Shown here: piece after piece, positions 33,232 through 42,562 of the stretch
How the letters are laid out: each line of letters begins with the position of its first letter
How positions within the stretch are numbered: position 1 is the first letter of the stretch
Assembly (NCBI RefSeq): GCF_002261355.1
Contig: NZ_NEVU01000003.1
Span: 1,488,001 to 1,552,000 of the forward strand
From: Bordetella genomosp. 12
Lineage (GTDB): Bacteria; Pseudomonadota; Gammaproteobacteria; Burkholderiales; Burkholderiaceae_B
Length of the DNA stretch: 64,000 nt
Reading direction: 5' to 3'
Program-made: the position numbers and the translations under genes
The notes under the pieces: model-generated
Database searches by the model: none
What the model was told of the DNA's origin: nothing
Seen by the model: the letters and a program-made list of their open reading frames with translations, nothing else

Positions 33232-36200
33232 CTAGGCCATGGTCATGAGCGAGGCATTACCTCCCGCTGCTGCCGTGTTGGTGCTCACCGCAAGCTCGGT
33301 GATCAACCGGTACAGCGGCACATGCACCTCGCCTGAAGGCAGGGCGATGACATTGACGATCTCGCCGGGTCTTGCGGCCATCTCCGACAAGTGCTGCAGA
33401 ATGACGTCACCCTCACCATGGCATATCGCGGCATCGAAAGGCGTTTGCTCGATGGCGGATGACAAATGCAGCGAGGCCCGCAGCGTATCCGGCAGCGAGG
33501 CGTGAAACTCCCGCGCGGCCGCCGACCGCGCATCGAGAATCGCCGTAGCGCCCACCCGCAAGACCGCTGCCAATTGCGCATTGAAATCCGCCGGGTTGTC
33601 CGCATGGCAGTAAATCGCTCGTCGCGGGCGGGTCTCGTAGAGATTGCGCTCGCCCGTCGGCCCGGCCAGCTCCCAGACCTGCGTCTGCAGGAAGAAGTAA
33701 GGCGTGTCGTCATACCGATAGCCGCGCGGCCGCCCCCATGCCTGCAGGGCCTCATACGCGCACGCCCCGGTAGCGCCAGCCGCCGGCGGCTGCGCAGACG
33801 CCACACCGAACGGCGTGCGAAAGGCCGTCGGCGGCAAGGCGGCCAGAAGCCGGTAGAGATACAGCGGGCCGCCGGCCTTGGGCCCGGTACCAGACAATCC
33901 CTGGCCGCCAAAGGGCTGCACGCCGACCACCGCGCCGACCATGTTCCGATTGACGTAAAGATTGCCGGCATTGGATTGCTGCGCAATATGCGCGATAGTG
34001 TCCTCGATGCGGGAGTGAATGCCCATCGTCAGCCCATAGCCCGTCTCGCGGATCTCCGCCAACACGCCATCCAGCGCATCGCGACGGAAAGTCAGGAAAT
34101 GCAGCACAGGCCCGAACACTTCCCGTTTGAGGTCCGACAGCGAGGGAATCTCGATCAGCGTCGGCAGCACATAGGTCCCCGCCCTGTCGCCGCCCACGGT
34201 ATCCCGGGCCAGTTGCACGACGCGCCGGCCGTTTTGTTTCATGGCAGCAATGTGGGCGTCGATCGTGTCCTTGGCGCGGGCATCGATGACCGGCCCGACG
34301 TCATTGCACAGCTGCGTCGGCGGGCCGACGCAGAGCTCCTGCATGGCGCCCTCCAGCATCTCCTTCAAACGCCCGGCGACGTCATCCTGCACGCACAGCA
34401 CGCGCAATGCCGAGCAGCGCTGGCCAGCGCTGTCAAAGGCCGACATGACGACGTCTTGCACGACTTGCTCGGCCAGGGCCGAGGAGTCGACGATCATCGC
34501 GTTCTGGCCGCCCGTCTCCGCAATCAGCGGCACGGGTTGGCCGCCGCGCGTCAGCCGTCGAGCCAGCACGCGCTGCAAGTGCCGCGCCACCTCGGTAGAC
34601 CCCGTAAACATGACCGCCTGAACCCGATCGTCATCGACCAGATACGGACCGACCACTTTGCCGGGCCCGGGTATCAGTTGCAGGGCCTGGGGAGGAACTC
34701 CACCCTCCCAGAACAGGCGCACGGCCTCGATGGCCACCAGCGTGGTTTGCTCCGCGGGTTTTGCCAGCACCACATTGCCCGCTGCCAGTGCGGCCGCCAC
34801 CTGGCCGGCAAAGATCGCCAGCGGGAAATTCCACGGGCTGATGCAGGTCACAACGCCCAAGGGAGGATGCGTCACATTGTTGAAGTCCGCTAGCACCTGC
34901 GCGGCGTAATAGCGCAGGAAATCCTCCGCCTCGCGGATCTCGGCGACGGCATTGGCATACGTCTTGCCTGCTTCGCGCACGAGCAATATCAAGAGGCGAT
35001 CCGTATGCGCCTGCAGCAGATCGGCCGTTCGGGACAACGCGGCGGCGCGCTGGCCGGGTGGCACCTTGGCCCATTGGGGGGCATAGGCGTCGGCCGAGGC
35101 GATGGCGGTGTGGATGTCGGCCACGGCTATCGTCTTTAACGAGCCCAGCACATCCCGGTGGTCAGCCGGGTTGACGACAGGCTGCGCCTGGGCACCCTCG
35201 TCCGAAGCAGGGTGCGCCAGCAAGGGGCCGCCCACGAGGGTTGTGGCCTTTGCCTGTGCAAGCGCCGCATCCAGACGCGCAAGCACGGTTTCGCAAGCCA
35301 GGTCCATCCCCGGCGCATTGTCCCGTACGGGCTGGTAGAGCGCCGAAGGCGCCGGAATATCCGGATGCGGCAGGCCCAGGGCGCCCTCCTGCCGCGCCCA
35401 GGCTTGCGCGACGTCGATCGGGTTCTGGACCAGCGCCTCCGGCGCGATCGTCGGATCCGCCACCCGGTTGACGAAAGACGTATTGGCGCCGTTCTCGAGC
35501 AGCCGGCGTACGAGGTAGGCCAGCAGCGTCTCGTGTGTGCCGACCGGCGCGTAGATCCGGCAGGGACGGTTCAGTTTGCCTGGGCCGACGACTTGCTCAT
35601 ACAACGGCTCGCCCATTCCGTGCAGGCACTGAAACTCGTACTGCCCGGCGTGATAACGGTCCGGGCCGGCCATTTCGTAGAGGGTGGCCAGTGTCTGGGC
35701 ATTGTGCGTGGCGAACTGGGGATAGATCTGTTCTGGCGCCTGCAGCAATCGCTTCGCGCACGCGATGTAGGCGATGTCGGTGTACGCCTTGCGGGTGTAG
35801 ACCGGATAGTCCGCCAGGCCATCGGCCTGGGCGCGTTTGATCTCCGAATCCCAGTATGCGCCCTTGACCAATCTGACCATCAGACGGTGCCGGCTGCGCC
35901 GCGCCAGATCGATCAGAAAATCGATCGTGGCCGGGCAGCGCTTCTGGTATGCCTGAATGACAAACCCGATGCCCTCCCAGCCCTGCAGGGATTCCTCGAA
36001 ACACAGCCGCTCGAGCAAATCCAGCGACAGCTCCAGGCGATCGGACTCTTCGGCGTCGATGTTCAAGCCCACGTCGTACCGGCGCGCGAGCTGGGCCAAA
36101 CCGAGCAAAACGGGATAGAGCTCATCTTGCACGCGGTCGTACTGCGCCCGGGTATAGCGGGGGTGCAGCGCCGACAGCTTGATGGAGATCCCCGGCCCTT

Positions 36201-36984
36201 CGTACACCCCTTTACCGGCGGCCGCCTTGCCAATGGCATGAATCGCCTGTTCGTAATCCGCGAGGTAGCGTCGCGCGTCCTGCGCTGTCATGGCCGCCTC
36301 GCCCAGCATGTCGTAGGAGTAGCGAAACCCCTGTGATTCCAGCGGACGCGCATTCGTGAGCGCCTGCTCAATCGTCTCGCCGGTCACGAATTGCTCGCCC
36401 ATCATCCGCATCGCGACGTCGATCCCTTTTCGCACCAGCGGCTCGCCCCCTTTGGCCAGCATACGCATCAGCCCGGCGCCCATACCCTGCGCGCTGCGCG
36501 CCTCGACCAGCTTGCCGGTCAGCATCAACCCCCAGGCGGCGGCATTGACGAACAGGGACTGGCCCCGGCCCAGATGGGCCGCCCAATCGCCGTCTTTGAG
36601 CTTGTCGCGGATGAGCGCATCCCGGGTGGCCGTATCCGGGATGCGCAAGAGCGCCTCGGCCAGGCACATCAAAGCAATGCCTTCCTGCGACGACAGCGAG
36701 AATTCCTGCAACAGGCCCTGCACCAGTCCGGCCTTGCCGCCGCGCCCTTGCCCCGCGCGCAGGGCCGTGACCACCTTGGTGGCCAGGGCCTGGCTGCGTG
36801 CCTGCAGCGCGGCCGGCAAGCGCGCTGCGGCGATCAAATCGGGCACCGCCTCGGTCTCGGGTAAGCGCCAGGCCGCCGTAATGCGCGCGCGCAACGCGGA
36901 TCGGGGCGGTAAGGGCGTGATGGCGGCCGCAGCCGGGTTCGAAGCGGGGAACGCGTGAGCAATGCCTGACTGCATGGTTTGCAC
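33232..36984 (-). CDS. putA: Bifunctional proline dehydrogenase / P5C dehydrogenase
   Basis: 1250 residues. The proline dehydrogenase barrel (about 80-480) contains GPGISIKLSALHPRYTRAQY, LMVRLVKGAYWDSEIKRAQ and FATHNAQTLATLYEMA. The aldehyde dehydrogenase half (about 590-1050) contains CISPWNFPLAIFAGQV, FTGSTEVARHLQ, LIAETGGQNAMIVDSSA and the catalytic Cys in SAFDSAGQRCSALR. A C-terminal extension follows, as in long PutA proteins. It oxidises proline to glutamate at the membrane, passing electrons to quinone and NAD. There is no N-terminal ribbon-helix-helix domain, so it is not a self-repressor; a divergent Lrp-type gene probably regulates it. Confidence 0.97.
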   Translation of the reverse strand: MQTMQSGIAHAFPASNPAAAAITPLPPRSALRARITAAWRLPETEAVPDLIAAARLPAALQARSQALATKVVTALRAGQGRGGKAGLVQGLLQEFSLSSQEGIALMCLAEALLRIPDTATRDALIRDKLKDGDWAAHLGRGQSLFVNAAAWGLMLTGKLVEARSAQGMGAGLMRMLAKGGEPLVRKGIDVAMRMMGEQFVTGETIEQALTNARPLESQGFRYSYDMLGEAAMTAQDARRYLADYEQAIHAIGKAAAGKGVYEGPGISIKLSALHPRYTRAQYDRVQDELYPVLLGLAQLARRYDVGLNIDAEESDRLELSLDLLERLCFEESLQGWEGIGFVIQAYQKRCPATIDFLIDLARRSRHRLMVRLVKGAYWDSEIKRAQADGLADYPVYTRKAYTDIAYIACAKRLLQAPEQIYPQFATHNAQTLATLYEMAGPDRYHAGQYEFQCLHGMGEPLYEQVVGPGKLNRPCRIYAPVGTHETLLAYLVRRLLENGANTSFVNRVADPTIAPEALVQNPIDVAQAWARQEGALGLPHPDIPAPSALYQPVRDNAPGMDLACETVLARLDAALAQAKATTLVGGPLLAHPASDEGAQAQPVVNPADHRDVLGSLKTIAVADIHTAIASADAYAPQWAKVPPGQRAAALSRTADLLQAHTDRLLILLVREAGKTYANAVAEIREAEDFLRYYAAQVLADFNNVTHPPLGVVTCISPWNFPLAIFAGQVAAALAAGNVVLAKPAEQTTLVAIEAVRLFWEGGVPPQALQLIPGPGKVVGPYLVDDDRVQAVMFTGSTEVARHLQRVLARRLTRGGQPVPLIAETGGQNAMIVDSSALAEQVVQDVVMSAFDSAGQRCSALRVLCVQDDVAGRLKEMLEGAMQELCVGPPTQLCNDVGPVIDARAKDTIDAHIAAMKQNGRRVVQLARDTVGGDRAGTYVLPTLIEIPSLSDLKREVFGPVLHFLTFRRDALDGVLAEIRETGYGLTMGIHSRIEDTIAHIAQQSNAGNLYVNRNMVGAVVGVQPFGGQGLSGTGPKAGGPLYLYRLLAALPPTAFRTPFGVASAQPPAAGATGACAYEALQAWGRPRGYRYDDTPYFFLQTQVWELAGPTGERNLYETRPRRAIYCHADNPADFNAQLAAVLRVGATAILDARSAAAREFHASLPDTLRASLHLSSAIEQTPFDAAICHGEGDVILQHLSEMAARPGEIVNVIALPSGEVHVPLYRLITELAVSTNTAAAGGNASLMTMA

Positions 36985-37099
36985 CTTGACTCTTAATTAT
37001 TTGAAGCAATAACTTGATCTGCTGAAATCAGGCGTTATCATGCCGCCACAAAGTCAGAGTTTTTCTCTGTTTTTATTCCGCTTTGCTGGCGATTACTCA

Positions 37100-37594
37100 A
37101 TGAACGATCAGGCGTATCAACTCGACCGGATAGATGTGCAGTTGCTGGATCTGCTGCAGCGCGATGGCCGCATCCCCAACACCCGACTGGCCGAGGCCGT
37201 GTCTCTGTCGCCGACGGCGGTCTTGGCGCGGGTACAACGGCTGGCGCGCGAGCAATACATCCTCGGCTACGAGGCCCGCCTGAATCCGCGCAAGCTGCGC
37301 GCAGGCTTGCTGGTGTTCGTCGAGGTCTTGCTGGACCGCACCACGCCCAATGTCTTCCATGAATTCAAAGCCGCGGTCCAAGTGCGTCCGGAAGTCATGG
37401 AGTGCCATATGGTCGCCGGCGGCTTCGACTATTTGCTCAAGACGCGCCACCACGACATGGCGGCCTACCGCGACTTCGCCGGCCGCGTGCTCTGGGAGTT
37501 ACCCGGTATTCGCGAGACGCGCACCTTCGCGGTCATGGAAGAAGTGAAAGAGTCCATGGCCCTGGATATCCGCCCCAATCGCGTCTTCGAATGA
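37100..37594 (+). CDS. Lrp/AsnC-family regulator (PutR-like)
   Basis: 164 residues. The AsnC helix-turn-helix (LDRIDVQLLDLLQRDGRIPN; LAEAVSLSPTAVLARVQRLA) is followed by an RAM ligand domain with CHMVAGGFDYLLKTRHHDMA. Divergent from putA, 115 bases apart, the classical arrangement in which an Lrp-type protein activates putA in response to proline. The ATG at 37100 fits the family N-terminus; an in-frame ATG 20 codons upstream is unlikely. Confidence 0.92.
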   Translation: MNDQAYQLDRIDVQLLDLLQRDGRIPNTRLAEAVSLSPTAVLARVQRLAREQYILGYEARLNPRKLRAGLLVFVEVLLDRTTPNVFHEFKAAVQVRPEVMECHMVAGGFDYLLKTRHHDMAAYRDFAGRVLWELPGIRETRTFAVMEEVKESMALDIRPNRVFE

Positions 37595-37664
37595 GCCGCG
37601 CCTGGCCCACGCGGGCAGCCGCCTCCCGCCCTGCCCGAACTCCCGCCATGCCGAAAGAGGCGAT

Positions 37665-38495
37665 ATGGATGCCAATCCCAAAGTGAAGCCGGCACGCCGG
37701 CTCTCTCCTGCCATCGAGGAAGCCAGCTCGGGCGGCGAAGACCGCCAGTTTTCGATGAATCTGGCTCGGGGCCTGGAGGTTCTGCGGGCCTTTACGGCGG
37801 CCGCGCCCGTGCTGACCAATCGTGCCATTTCCGACAGAACCGGCCTGCCAAAAGCGACCGTCTCGCGCCTGACCTACACCCTGACGGCCTTTGGCTATCT
37901 GCGCCAGGACGAGGCAGGCGCCTATCGCCTGGGCGCAGCCGTGTTATCCCTGGCCCATCCGGTACTCGGAGGCATGCGGTTGAGGCAACTCGCCCGCCCC
38001 GTTTTGCAGGAACTGGCTTCCGCCACGGGCTGCACCGTCAACCTCGCTACCCAGGAGCGGGTCCAGGCGATTTACATCGACTCCTTGCGTTCCGATCTGG
38101 CCAACCCCTATCTGCCCGACGTCGGCAGCCTCAGCCCTTTACTGCACAGTGCCATCGGCCGCGCGCTGGTACTGGCGCACCAGGGCCGGCAACGCGAGCA
38201 GTTGCTCAATCGCATCAAGCTGTCCGACCCCGCCGCCTACCCCACCGGCCTGGAGTATCTGCAAGCCGACGAAGCCTTGTTTCGTGCCGAGGGGTATTGC
38301 AGGGCACGTGGCCCGTGGCTGTCGGACATCGATGCCATCGCCACGTATATCCCCTTGCCCCTGTCGGTCGATCCGGCCGCGATCAACTGCACCCTCTCCA
38401 AGCAGGCGAACAAGCAGATCGATCTCGCAAAGCTGGCCCCCATGCTGACCGCGGCCGCCAAACGGATTGCCGTGCTGCACGCCACCAGCACGTAG
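37665..38495 (+). CDS. IclR-family transcriptional regulator
   Basis: 276 residues. The N-terminal helix-turn-helix is in FSMNLARGLEVLRAFTAAAP, then LTNRAISDRTGLPKATVSRL. The C-terminal IclR effector domain has LHSAIGRALVLAH and CRARGPWLSDIDAIATYIPL. It follows the Lrp gene by 70 bases on the same strand and converges with an aminotransferase gene. Its regulon is not evident; the FAD oxidase/Bug genes 2-5 kb away are possible targets. Confidence 0.93.
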   Translation: MDANPKVKPARRLSPAIEEASSGGEDRQFSMNLARGLEVLRAFTAAAPVLTNRAISDRTGLPKATVSRLTYTLTAFGYLRQDEAGAYRLGAAVLSLAHPVLGGMRLRQLARPVLQELASATGCTVNLATQERVQAIYIDSLRSDLANPYLPDVGSLSPLLHSAIGRALVLAHQGRQREQLLNRIKLSDPAAYPTGLEYLQADEALFRAEGYCRARGPWLSDIDAIATYIPLPLSVDPAAINCTLSKQANKQIDLAKLAPMLTAAAKRIAVLHATST

Positions 38496-38523
38496 GCACC
38501 CTTACGCCGACCGGCAGCGGCCC

Positions 38524-39750
38524 CTAGGCGGCGCAGGCATCCAGGGCCCGGCGCAAGCGCGCCACGCCTTCGCCGATCCGCTCGGGCGTGCACATCGAGA
38601 AACACAGCCTTGCGGTACTGCCCTCTGGCTGGTCCGCGTAGAACGCCGTGCCGGGCACGAAGACCACGCCGGCCCGAATGGCGTGTTCCAGAACGGCTTG
38701 CGCGCTGATGCCATCGGAAAATTTCCCCCAGATGAACATCCCGCCGCCAGGCCGCTCGAAGGCAAAGCGCTCGCCCAGCAAGTCGTGCAACGCCGTTTGC
38801 ATGGCTTGGGCTCGCTGTGCGTAGACGCGTCTGGCGCGCTCGATATGCGCATCGAGCCGTCCCGCCTCGAGGTAAACGGCGGCCGCTGCCTGCGTCCATG
38901 TGCTCGAGCACAGATCGACAGACTGCTTGGCGATGGCGCAGCGGCGCACCAGCGAAGGCGCGGCGACCATCCAGCCGATACGCATCCCCGGCGCCATGAC
39001 CTTGGACAGGCTGGACAGATAAATGACCCGATCCTGGGTTTGCGGATCGCCTTGCGCGAGGTCATACATGCGGGATACGCCGGCGGGCTCGAAACTGAGG
39101 GCGCTGTACGGATCGTCTTCGATGATCAGCAGATCGAACTCCCGGGCCAGGGCGAGCAAGGACCGGCGGTTCGCTTCGCTGAACGTCTTGCCCGTCGGGT
39201 TGCCGTAGGTGGGAACGCAGTACAGCGCCTTGGGCCGTGCATGGCGCGGCCGGCTCAGCAGGATCTCGCGCAAATGCGCGAGGCAAATGCCATCGGCCGT
39301 ACTGCGCACCCCGACCAGCTGCGCACCGCTCGCCTTGAACGTCTGGATCGCCGTGGGATAAGTGGGACGCTCGACGAGGATCTCGTCACCGGGGTTGACC
39401 AGAACGCGAGCGATGAGATCGAGCGCCTGCTGCGAGCCTGCCGTCAGCAGCAGGGAGGCGTCCTCGACCACCATCCCGCGACGCCGCATGTCGCCGAGAA
39501 TGGCGTGGCGCAGCCGCGGCAAGCCTTCGGTGGCGGAGTATTGCGCCCAGGCGTCGGCCGGGGTTTGCATCGCCTCGGCCATCGCGTCCTGCAAACCCGG
39601 CACGTCGAAGACGTCGGCGGCGGGATTGCCGCCGGCAAAGCCAATGATCGCGGGGTCCCGCAGATAAGGGAACAGGGCACGGATGGGCGAGCCTTCGGGG
39701 TTTTTGAAGTAATGGGAAAATTTGTCGTCGATCATGGCCAAAGCTGTCAT
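38524..39750 (-). CDS. PLP-dependent aminotransferase, class I/II (LysN/MocR-like fold)
   Basis: 408 residues. Fold type I aminotransferase: AIIGFAGGNPAADVFDVPGL near the start, YSATEGLPRLRHAI, YCVPTYGNPTGKTFSEANRR near 180, LIIEDDPYSALSF with the PLP-binding Asp near 210, and the PLP lysine in YLSSLSKVMAPGMRIGW near 250. It resembles 2-aminoadipate/aromatic aminotransferases of the LysN group and lacks a GntR DNA-binding domain. Amino donor and acceptor cannot be assigned. Converges with the IclR gene. Confidence 0.92.
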   Translation of the reverse strand: MTALAMIDDKFSHYFKNPEGSPIRALFPYLRDPAIIGFAGGNPAADVFDVPGLQDAMAEAMQTPADAWAQYSATEGLPRLRHAILGDMRRRGMVVEDASLLLTAGSQQALDLIARVLVNPGDEILVERPTYPTAIQTFKASGAQLVGVRSTADGICLAHLREILLSRPRHARPKALYCVPTYGNPTGKTFSEANRRSLLALAREFDLLIIEDDPYSALSFEPAGVSRMYDLAQGDPQTQDRVIYLSSLSKVMAPGMRIGWMVAAPSLVRRCAIAKQSVDLCSSTWTQAAAAVYLEAGRLDAHIERARRVYAQRAQAMQTALHDLLGERFAFERPGGGMFIWGKFSDGISAQAVLEHAIRAGVVFVPGTAFYADQPEGSTARLCFSMCTPERIGEGVARLRRALDACAA

Positions 39751-39760
39751 GGGGAGTCAT

Positions 39761-40090
39761 TCAAGAAAAGCGCGTGTCACAGAGCAAACGGGCAAGCAAC
39801 CACACACCGCTCGCCAGCAGCAGGCAGGCCAGGCTGGCGGACAGCGCCGCCATGCGCCGGGCAGGCGGCGCCGCCGCAGACCCGCGGCAGTGCCGGCCCG
39901 CCGCCGCGGCGGTGCACACGCAGGCCCCCGCGGCAATGCCCGCTGCCCAACTGCCCATGCCGGGGCCGGATAAGAGCGCCGTGCGCAGCCACAGCAGGCC
40001 CAGCGCCCAACAGGCCAGGCCCGTTCTCTGCCAGGCCAGGCGCGTGCGTTCAGGCTGCAATCCCGGGTCGCTCACCCGCGCAATATCCAT
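39761..40090 (-). CDS. DUF202 family membrane protein (second of a pair)
   Basis: 109 residues with three hydrophobic segments. The N-terminus has the DUF202 motif GLQPERTRLAWQRTGLA. The ATG at 40090 overlaps the end of the other DUF202 gene by 19 bases. Tandem DUF202 pairs are common in proteobacteria; function unknown, inner membrane. Eleven bases separate it from the aminotransferase start. Confidence 0.8.
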   Translation of the reverse strand: MDIARVSDPGLQPERTRLAWQRTGLACWALGLLWLRTALLSGPGMGSWAAGIAAGACVCTAAAAGRHCRGSAAAPPARRMAALSASLACLLLASGVWLLARLLCDTRFS

Positions 40091-40434
40091 AGCGTCACGG
40101 CCGCCGCCACCAGCGAAATCCCGGCCGCCAGCCCTGCCTGCGCCTTGCACACCGGCAGGGGCCGGCCATGACGCATGGCCACCTCATTGGCTCGCCAGCG
40201 AAAATAGGCGCCGGCCGCCAGCGCGAAGCCCAGCACGGACAGCATCAGCGCCAGCGTTCTGGGCCCGGTCGGGGCCGCGGCGTGCTCGGCGATCTGATCC
40301 AGCACCACGGCGGCGGCAACGAAGGCCAAGGTCGTGCGCACCCAGGCCAGGAAAGTCCTCTCATTGGCGAGAGAAAATCGATAATCCGGATCCGATCCTT
40401 GGCGATACCAAGGCTGGCATGTGTGTTCTTTCAT
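40072..40434 (-). CDS. DUF202 family membrane protein (first of a pair)
   Basis: 120 residues with three membrane helices. The motif DYRFSLANERTFLAWVRTTL is diagnostic of DUF202/YidH-like proteins. The ATG at 40434 was chosen from the family N-terminus; the open frame extends upstream without homology. Function unknown. Confidence 0.85.
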   Translation of the reverse strand: MKEHTCQPWYRQGSDPDYRFSLANERTFLAWVRTTLAFVAAAVVLDQIAEHAAAPTGPRTLALMLSVLGFALAAGAYFRWRANEVAMRHGRPLPVCKAQAGLAAGISLVAAAVTLWILRG

Positions 40435-40691
40435 TCTGGAGCGATCCCTAACCTCAGGCCTGAACGCCAGGCCACGCCCTCGCGTTCTCGGGCACGAGGG
40501 CGGACCATAAAGCATGGCGGCAGACGCCGCAGCGGGCGTTTCACCCTGCAAAACGCCTGCCGTGCAAAAACCGGCCTCAGGCCCCCCTGAACCGCACAGC
40601 GAAACAGCCGTTGCCCGCGGGCAGCCCCCGAAAGACAATCCTGCCGAACGAAATAAGGCGGGATCATCATGAACGGCTACGGATTCGCCGC

Positions 40692-42122
40692 ATGAGCGAC
40701 GAAATTCTGGATCAATTGCGGGCCATTGTCGGCGAGGCCAACGTCCTGACCGGGGCCGACAAAGCGCCGTATGAGGCAGACTGGCGCGGCCAGGTCTCGG
40801 GTGTGGCGCTGGCGCTGGTGCGCCCGGCCACGGCCGACGAAGTCAGCCGCGTGGTGCGCCTGTGCGATGCCTGGCACATCGGCCTGGTGGCCCAAGGCGG
40901 CAACACCGGGCTGGCAGCCGGCGCCATCCCCGATGCCACGGGAACTCAAATCCTCCTGAACCTCTGCCGGCTCAAGGCCGTGAGACACATCGACCGGCCC
41001 AACATGACCGTGACCGTCGAGGCCGGTTGCACGCTACAACACCTGCGCGAGGCGCTGGCTGATGCCGGATTGCTGTTTCCGTTGAGCTTGGGCTCAGAGG
41101 GCAGCTGCACGATTGGCGGCAACCTCGCGACCAATGCCGGCGGCGCCCAGGCCCTGCGCTTTGGCAACGCGCGCGACCTGTGCCTCGGCTTGGAATTCGT
41201 CACTGCGCAAGGCGAACTGATCTCCGAACTGGGCGGCCTGCGTAAAGACAACACAGGCTTTGACCTGCGCAATCTGATGATCGGCAGTGAAGGGTGTCTG
41301 GGCATCATCACCTCCGCCACGCTCAAGATACTGGATGCGCCCGACGCATCGCTATGCGCCTGGCTTGGCGTGCCGGACGTTGAGGCCGCCGTCGCCCTCC
41401 TGGCGCTATGCCAGGCTGAGCTGGGCAGCGCCTTGAGCAGCTTCGAGATCATGAATCGCACCAGCCTGACGCTGGTGGAGCAACAGTTCCCGGACACGAC
41501 GGTGCCGTTTCTTCACGATCCGGCCGTGGGCTACTGGGTGCTGCTCCAGGCCGACGCGCGAGGCCCGGCGATCGCGCTGCAGGAGCAGATCGAGCGTCTC
41601 CTCGAACTGGCCCTCGAGCGCAGCGTGGTGGCCGATGCCGCGCTGGCCGATAGTTTGCAGCGTGCCAAAGGCTTCTGGCGGATACGGGAGCACATTGTGC
41701 TTGCTCAGGCCAAACTGCCCCACGTCGTCAATTTCGATATTGCGTTGCCGGTTTCCGCCATCGCGCCTTTCCTGGCTCGCGCCGCCAAGGCGCTGGAGCA
41801 GCGCTTCGGTGCGCTCAAGGTCGTGAACTTCGGCCATCTGGGCGATGGAAACCTGCATTTCAGTGTCCATACCGCCCCGCTGCAGCAACGCGCGGCGCAG
41901 ACCGCCGCGGTCGAGCCGGAGCTCCGCGCGCTGATCTATGACCTGGTCATCCAGCTTCATGGTTCTTTCTCGGCCGAACACGGCATCGGTACCGCAAAAA
42001 AAGGCTATCTCAGCCACTACAAGGCCGGACCGCGTCTGCGAATGATGCAGGACATCAAACGCGCGCTGGATCCCAAAGGGATTCTCAACCCGGGCAAGGT
42101 TGTGGAACAGAACGCCGACTAA
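40692..42122 (+). CDS. FAD-binding oxidoreductase (D-2-hydroxy acid dehydrogenase, GlcD/D2HGDH-like)
   Basis: 476 residues. The PCMH-type FAD domain has LVAQGGNTGLAAGAIPDATG near residue 75, then SLGSEGSCTIGGNLATNAGG, and MIGSEGCLGIITSATLKI near 200. The C-terminal domain has KVVNFGHLGDGNLHFSVH and SAEHGIGTAKKGYL, with metal/substrate-binding histidines as in D-lactate and D-2-hydroxyglutarate dehydrogenases. It oxidises a D-2-hydroxy acid. Followed by an ABM-like protein and a Bug receptor on the same strand, a likely uptake-and-oxidation operon. The start at 40692 matches the family N-terminus. Confidence 0.93.
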   Translation: MSDEILDQLRAIVGEANVLTGADKAPYEADWRGQVSGVALALVRPATADEVSRVVRLCDAWHIGLVAQGGNTGLAAGAIPDATGTQILLNLCRLKAVRHIDRPNMTVTVEAGCTLQHLREALADAGLLFPLSLGSEGSCTIGGNLATNAGGAQALRFGNARDLCLGLEFVTAQGELISELGGLRKDNTGFDLRNLMIGSEGCLGIITSATLKILDAPDASLCAWLGVPDVEAAVALLALCQAELGSALSSFEIMNRTSLTLVEQQFPDTTVPFLHDPAVGYWVLLQADARGPAIALQEQIERLLELALERSVVADAALADSLQRAKGFWRIREHIVLAQAKLPHVVNFDIALPVSAIAPFLARAAKALEQRFGALKVVNFGHLGDGNLHFSVHTAPLQQRAAQTAAVEPELRALIYDLVIQLHGSFSAEHGIGTAKKGYLSHYKAGPRLRMMQDIKRALDPKGILNPGKVVEQNAD

Positions 42123-42162
42123 CGCCCTCTTTAACGCCCCTTTTCATCCTTCAGGAATACAC

Positions 42163-42501
42163 ATGATCATCCGATCCTGGCGCGCCGTCGCCGCCTCGCA
42201 AGCCGTCATCGACGAGTATGTCGCCCATCTTCAAGCCACCACCTTCAAGGAAATGGCGGCGCTCGACGGCAACCTGGGCGCCTCGCTGTCCAAGAAGCAG
42301 ATCGGCGACAAGTTCGAACTGCTGTATCTGAGTTACTGGCGCGACATGGACGCCGTCAAACTGTTCGCCAAGGGCGCTTCGCTGCACGACGCCATCGTGA
42401 AAGAGAGCACGCAAAAGCGCCTGGAGTCATATGATCCCCACGTCGAGTACTTCGAGATCTGCGGCAGCAGCGGTGACCTCCCCGGTCAACTGCACAACTA
42501 A
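42163..42501 (+). CDS. Antibiotic-biosynthesis-monooxygenase (ABM)-like small protein
   Basis: 112 residues. The ferredoxin-like ABM pattern is visible: MIIRSWRAVAASQAVIDEYV, then a helix with YVAHLQATTFKEMAAL, and strands FELLYLSYWRDMDAVKLFAK. The ATG at 42163 follows CAGGAA. It lies between the FAD oxidase (41 bases) and the Bug receptor gene. These small proteins dimerise; function here unknown. Confidence 0.75.
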   Translation: MIIRSWRAVAASQAVIDEYVAHLQATTFKEMAALDGNLGASLSKKQIGDKFELLYLSYWRDMDAVKLFAKGASLHDAIVKESTQKRLESYDPHVEYFEICGSSGDLPGQLHN

Positions 42502-42562
42502 AACAGCGTGCCGGCCTGGCCGATGATGCCAAGGCTTGAGCACCAGGAAACTGGAGGAAGAC

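Noticed and set aside
33466-36336. Two long plus-strand frames (475 and 392 codons) opposite putA
   Set aside because: Antisense shadows of a 1250-residue, motif-rich PutA.
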